Shown piece by piece: positions 5,481-9,136 of a stretch of 9,136 nt of DNA. Location of the stretch: NCBI GenBank assembly GCA_947167725.1, contig CAMVJF010000051.1:1-9136 (forward strand), read 5' to 3'. Source of the stretch: an uncultured Clostridia bacterium. Lineage in GTDB: Bacteria > Bacillota > Clostridia > Oscillospirales > Oscillospiraceae. How positions within the stretch are numbered: position 1 is the stretch's first letter; every line of letters begins with the position of its first letter. The notes under the pieces were generated by a model. The model did not search any database, was not told the DNA's origin, and saw only the letters and a program-made list of their open reading frames with translations. A program made the position numbers and the translations under genes.

Positions 5481-7225
5481 AAAACTTCAGAAAGCTGCTC
5501 GGCAGCGTGCGGGAATTCAAAACGCCCGCGATCGTGACGATCGTCCTGATCGTCCTCGAGGTCTTCATCGAGGTCGTCATCCCCTTCCTTACGGCCGACA
5601 TGGTCAACGCGATCAAGGACGGCGCGGCGCTCGGCGGCGTGTTGAAAACGGGCCTGTTCCTCGTGCTGCTTGCGGTGCTCTCGCTCTCCTGCGGCGCGGC
5701 CGCGGGCTACGAGGGCTCCAAGGCCTCCTCGGGCTTCGCGCGCAACCTGCGCCACGATATCTACTGCAAGGTCCAGGAGTTCTCCTTTGAGAACATCGAC
5801 CGCTTCTCCTCGGCCTCCCTCGTCACACGCATGACCACGGACGTCAGCAACGTGCAGATGGCCTTTATGATGCTCATCCGCATCGCGATCCGCGCTCCGC
5901 TGATGTTCCTTTTCGCTATCGTCATGGCCTATCTGATGGGCGGCGCTCTCGCCACGACCTTTGTGATCCTGGTGCCGCTGCTCGTCTTCGGCCTTGTGAT
6001 GATCACGCGGAAAGCGATGCCCGCCTTCCGCTCCGTGTTCCGCAAGTACGACAAGCTCAACGAGTCCATCGAGGAGAACGTGCGCGCCATGCGCGTCGTC
6101 AAGGGCTTCGCGCGCGAGGAGTATGAGAAGGAGAAGTTCGGCACGGCCTCGCGCAATATCTGCAAGGACTTCACCTACGCCGAACGCATCGTCGCGCTCA
6201 ACAGTCCTCTGATGCAGCTCTGCCTCTACTGCAACATGCTCTTCGTGCTTTCCATCGGCTCGAAGCTCATCATCTCCAACCGCGGCGCGACCATCGACGT
6301 CGGCCAGCTCTCGGCGATGCTGACCTACGGCTTCCAGATCCTGATGAGCCTGATGATGATCTCGATGATCTACGTCATGCTGACGATCTCGGCCGAGTCG
6401 ATCAAGCGTCTGGCCGAGGTGCTTGCCGAGGTCCCCACGCTCGTCGATCCGGAGAACGCGGTCTGCGAGGTCGCCGACGGCTCGATCGACTTCGAGGACG
6501 TCTCGTTCAAGTATTCCGCCGACGCGAAGAACTACGCGCTCTATGACGTCGACCTGCACATCCCCTCCGGAGCGACGGTCGGCATCCTCGGAGGCACGGG
6601 CTCGAGCAAATCCACGCTCGTGCAGCTGATCCCGCGGCTGTATGACGTCAGCGAGGGCAGCGTGAAGGTCGGCGGACGCGACGTGCGCGAGTACGACCTC
6701 GAGACCCTGCGCAACAAGGTCGCCGTCGTGCTGCAGAAAAACCTGCTCTTCTCCGGCACGATCCGCGACAACCTGCGCTGGGGAGATCCCGACGCAACGG
6801 ACGAGGAGATGGAGGCGGCCTGCCGCCTCGCGCAGGCGGACGAGTTCATCCGTTCCTTCCCGGACGGCTACGACACGAAGATCGAGCAGGGCGGCTCGAA
6901 CGTCTCCGGCGGGCAGAAGCAGCGATTGTGCATCGCGCGCGCCCTGCTGAAAAAGCCGAAGATCCTGATCCTCGACGACTCCACCAGCGCCGTCGACACC
7001 CACACCGACGCGCTGATCCGCGCGGGCTTCCGCAGCTATATCCCCGAGACGACCAAGATCATCATCGCCCAGCGCGTGGCCTCCGTCCAGGACGCGGACA
7101 TGATCCTCGTCATGGACAACGGCCGCATCGCGGCCTCCGGCACGCATGAACAGCTTCTGGCCTCCAATGCGATCTACCGCGAGATCTATGAGCAGCAGAA
7201 CAAGGGAGGTGAGGAGAATGAATAA
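5477..7225 (+). CDS. ABC exporter half-transporter, degenerate-site subunit (TM287/BmrC type)
   Basis: The product has 582 residues. A six-helix transmembrane domain fills about 15-310 and a nucleotide-binding domain about 335-575, the type IV exporter half layout. The Walker A is GGTGSSKST (372-380), with Ser377 in place of the Gly before Lys378. The Q-loop glutamine is Q420 (VVLQKNLLFSGTI). The signature VSGGQ (476-480) is intact. Walker B ends ILILDD (496-501) with Asp501 instead of the catalytic Glu. The H-loop position is Gln532 (IIAQR) instead of His. These three changes mark the degenerate partner of heterodimeric exporters such as TM287/TM288 or BmrC/BmrD. It should pair with the next gene product to export drugs or other hydrophobic compounds across the cell membrane; the substrate is unknown. 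It begins with TTG overlapping the MarR stop and ends 8 nt inside the next gene, so all three genes are coupled. Confidence 0.92.
   Translation: MKNFRKLLGSVREFKTPAIVTIVLIVLEVFIEVVIPFLTADMVNAIKDGAALGGVLKTGLFLVLLAVLSLSCGAAAGYEGSKASSGFARNLRHDIYCKVQEFSFENIDRFSSASLVTRMTTDVSNVQMAFMMLIRIAIRAPLMFLFAIVMAYLMGGALATTFVILVPLLVFGLVMITRKAMPAFRSVFRKYDKLNESIEENVRAMRVVKGFAREEYEKEKFGTASRNICKDFTYAERIVALNSPLMQLCLYCNMLFVLSIGSKLIISNRGATIDVGQLSAMLTYGFQILMSLMMISMIYVMLTISAESIKRLAEVLAEVPTLVDPENAVCEVADGSIDFEDVSFKYSADAKNYALYDVDLHIPSGATVGILGGTGSSKSTLVQLIPRLYDVSEGSVKVGGRDVREYDLETLRNKVAVVLQKNLLFSGTIRDNLRWGDPDATDEEMEAACRLAQADEFIRSFPDGYDTKIEQGGSNVSGGQKQRLCIARALLKKPKILILDDSTSAVDTHTDALIRAGFRSYIPETTKIIIAQRVASVQDADMILVMDNGRIAASGTHEQLLASNAIYREIYEQQNKGGEENE
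7204..7212 (+). promoter_or_regulatory. Ribosome binding site deciding the start of the second ABC gene
   Basis: GGGAGGTGA (7204-7212), a near-perfect match to the 16S tail, lies 5 nt before the ATG at 7218. An in-frame ATG at 7146 would add 24 residues rich in Arg and Ser that are only an out-of-frame reading of the first ABC gene. The start at 7218 is therefore preferred. Confidence 0.85.
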
Positions 7226-9116
7226 GCCAAAACGCATGACCGACAAGAATTCGCTCTTCCGCGTGATCCGCATGTTTTTCGGCTACTATCCCGTTCTTGC
7301 GCCCGTGGCCGTCGGCTGCATCCTCTTCGCCGCGGTCGTCTCCTCGATCCCCTCGCTGTTTATCCAGAACGTCATCGCGATCATCCAGAACTGGGTGGAG
7401 AGCGGCGACTGGGCCGCGGCGAGGGCGGAGCTCACGCCCTACATGCTGCTGCTCGCGGGGCTCTACGTCCTGTCGATCATCGCCATGACGGTTCAGACCC
7501 AGCTCATGGCTTACATGACCCAGGGCTTCCTCGACAAGCTGCGCCGCGAGCTCTTCGACGGTATGCAGGACCTGCCGATCCGCTACTTCGACACCCACAA
7601 GTTCGGCGACATCATGAGCCACTACACCAATGATATCGACACGCTGCGCCAGCTTGTGTCCCAGACCCTGCCCGCCTTCATCCAGTCCGGCGCGATCGTG
7701 CTGGTGGTCCTGGCGATCATGCTGTACTTCAGCGTCTGGATGACGATGGTGCTGCTGCTCGGCGTCGCCGCGATGATCCTCGTGGCGAAGAAGATCGGCG
7801 GCGGCTCGGCGAAATCCTTCGTGGAGATGCAGAAGACCGTCGCGGAGAACGAGGGCTATATCCAGGAGTCCATGAACGGCCAGAAGGTCATCAAGGTCTT
7901 CTGCCACGAGCAGAAGGGCGTCGAGGAGTTCGACGAGATCAACGACCGCCTCTTCCGCCACAGCTTCCGCGCCCACGCCTTTGCGAGCACGCTCGGCCCC
8001 ATCATCGCAAACATCGGCAACGTGCTGTATGTCACGCTGGCGCTGGTCGGCGGTGTGTTCCTGCTCACGGGCGTGCCGAATCTCTCGCTGTCGGGCAAGG
8101 CCTTCGGGATCAGCATCCTCATCCCCTTCCTGAACATGTCCAAGCAGTTCACCGGCAACGTCAACACCCTCTCCCAGCAGATCAACTCCATCGTCATGGC
8201 CTCCGCCGGCGCCCAGCGTGTTTTCGCGCTGATGGATGAAAAGCCGGAGGAGGACGCGGGCTACGTCACGCTCGTCAACTGCCGCGAGGCGGACGACGGC
8301 ACGATCACCGAGACGGACGAGCACACCGGCCACTGGGCCTGGCGCCATCCCCACGGCGACGGCACGCTGACCTACACCCCGCTGCGGGGCGACGTGCGGA
8401 TGCTGGACGTGGACTTCGCCTACGAAGAGGGAAAGCAGGTGCTCTACGATATCTCCGTGTACGCCGAGCCCGGCCAGAAGGTGGCCTTCGTCGGCGCGAC
8501 CGGCGCGGGCAAGACCACGATCACGAACCTCATCAACCGCTTTTACGACATCGACGACGGCAAGATCCGCTACGACGGCATCAACGTCAACAAGATCAAA
8601 AAAAGCGATCTGCGCCGCTCGCTGGGGCTGGTGCTGCAGGACGTCAACCTCTTCACCGGCACGGTGCTCGACAACATCCGCTACGGCAATCTCGACGCGA
8701 CGGACGAGCAGTGCCGCGCGGCGGCAAAGCTCGCGGGCGCGGACGATTTCATCACGCGTCTGCCGCGGGGCTACGACACCGTGCTCGAGAACAACGGCGC
8801 CAACCTCTCGCAGGGCCAGCGCCAGCTGATCTCGATCGCGCGCGCCGCGGTGGCCGATCCGCCGGTCATGATCCTCGACGAGGCGACCTCGTCGATCGAC
8901 ACGCATACCGAGGCCATCGTGCAGAAGGGCATGGACAAGCTGATGGAGGGCCGCACGGTCTTCGTCATCGCCCACCGCCTTTCCACGGTCATGAACGCCG
9001 ACGTCATCATGGTGCTCGACCACGGCCGCATCATCGAGCGCGGCAGCCACGACAGGCTCATCGCCGAGAAGGGGACCTACTACCGCCTCTACACCGGCGC
9101 CTTCGAGCTGGAATAA
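7218..9116 (+). CDS. ABC exporter half-transporter, catalytic-site subunit (TM288/BmrD type)
   Basis: The product has 632 residues from the ATG at 7218. The six-helix transmembrane domain occupies about 20-320 and the nucleotide-binding domain about 392-625. Walker A is canonical, GATGAGKTT (426-434). The Q-loop is Q474 (LVLQDVNLFTGTV), Walker B ends VMILDE (550-555) with catalytic Glu555, and the H-loop is His586 (IAHRLSTV). The signature is altered to LSQGQ (530-534), Gln532 replacing the first Gly of LSGGQ. This is the complement of the upstream subunit: its Walker motifs plus the partner's VSGGQ would form the single working ATP site, and its LSQGQ would face the partner's degenerate Walker site. 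About 37 extra residues (roughly 345-390, including HWAWRHPH at 372-379) lie between the two domains compared with the partner. The 8-nt overlap with the first ABC gene supports coupled, equal synthesis. Exported substrate unknown, probably a toxic compound given the MarR repressor. Confidence 0.93.
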   Translation: MNKPKRMTDKNSLFRVIRMFFGYYPVLAPVAVGCILFAAVVSSIPSLFIQNVIAIIQNWVESGDWAAARAELTPYMLLLAGLYVLSIIAMTVQTQLMAYMTQGFLDKLRRELFDGMQDLPIRYFDTHKFGDIMSHYTNDIDTLRQLVSQTLPAFIQSGAIVLVVLAIMLYFSVWMTMVLLLGVAAMILVAKKIGGGSAKSFVEMQKTVAENEGYIQESMNGQKVIKVFCHEQKGVEEFDEINDRLFRHSFRAHAFASTLGPIIANIGNVLYVTLALVGGVFLLTGVPNLSLSGKAFGISILIPFLNMSKQFTGNVNTLSQQINSIVMASAGAQRVFALMDEKPEEDAGYVTLVNCREADDGTITETDEHTGHWAWRHPHGDGTLTYTPLRGDVRMLDVDFAYEEGKQVLYDISVYAEPGQKVAFVGATGAGKTTITNLINRFYDIDDGKIRYDGINVNKIKKSDLRRSLGLVLQDVNLFTGTVLDNIRYGNLDATDEQCRAAAKLAGADDFITRLPRGYDTVLENNGANLSQGQRQLISIARAAVADPPVMILDEATSSIDTHTEAIVQKGMDKLMEGRTVFVIAHRLSTVMNADVIMVLDHGRIIERGSHDRLIAEKGTYYRLYTGAFELE

Positions 9117-9136
9117 AAAAGGAATAAGAAAAAGGA

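Noticed and set aside
4850..7273. 807-codon minus-strand open frame across marR and the first ABC gene
   Set aside because: It is antisense to well-recognised MarR and ABC genes and crosses the operator and promoter. Low-complexity Asp/His/Arg/Leu composition is typical of GC-rich shadow frames.
7110..9050. 646-codon minus-strand open frame across the second ABC gene
   Set aside because: Same kind of antisense shadow: no ribosome binding site, no domain, and the plus-strand gene has all ABC motifs.
9117..9136. A-rich tail with an AAAAAGGA ribosome-binding-like motif at the window end
   Set aside because: It could precede a further gene of the operon, but no start codon or reading frame is visible before the window ends, and no terminator hairpin is seen either.

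Overview
The window is GC-rich, with third codon positions mostly G or C. Its short intergenic gaps are AT-rich and carry SigA-type promoters, strong GGAGG-like ribosome binding sites and compact hairpin terminators. The gene content is a Sec-exported LysM protein, a PutP-like Na+ symporter with a divergent LysR regulator, and a MarR plus heterodimeric ABC exporter operon. Together these suggest a high-GC Firmicute of class Clostridia, perhaps a gut Oscillospirales or Christensenellales relative. That placement is inference from gene families and signals; no rRNA or other marker gene is present.

Layout. (1) 1-603, plus strand: C-terminal 200 residues of a YyaL/SPATA20-type (DUF255) protein, cut by the window edge. 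(2) 734-2218, plus: a secreted protein of six LysM-like repeats with no catalytic domain, behind its own promoter. (3) 2234-2273: a hairpin that can terminate transcription in both directions, between the LysM gene and the convergent LysR gene. (4) 2279-3160, minus: a LysR-type regulator. (5) 3161-3336: divergent control region with two back-to-back promoters and a pair of T-N11-A repeats exactly 21 bp apart. (6) 3337-4860, plus: Na+/proline-type symporter, followed by a strong terminator. (7) 4942-9116, plus: one operon of a MarR repressor and two half-transporter ABC exporter genes. It is driven by a TTGACA promoter whose -10 runs into a 40-bp inverted repeat. The three genes overlap (TTGA, then an 8-nt overlap), which implies translational coupling.

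How the genes work together. The LysR protein probably controls its own gene and the symporter. The MarR protein probably represses its own operon by binding the tandem palindromes, and is relieved by a toxic ligand that the exporter removes. The two ABC proteins are complementary halves. The first has a degenerate ATP site (Walker A Gly to Ser, Walker B Glu to Asp, H-loop His to Gln) but a good signature. The second has intact Walker A, Walker B and H-loop but a degenerate LSQGQ signature. Together they would make one consensus and one degenerate ATP site, as in TM287/TM288 or BmrC/BmrD.

I see no phage, insertion sequence, CRISPR array, tRNA or rRNA, and no clearly novel multi-gene system. 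The points most worth follow-up are the MarR operator architecture, the LysR-region repeats, and the unusual six-LysM exported protein with paired cysteines. No gene-free stretch exceeds 300 bases.
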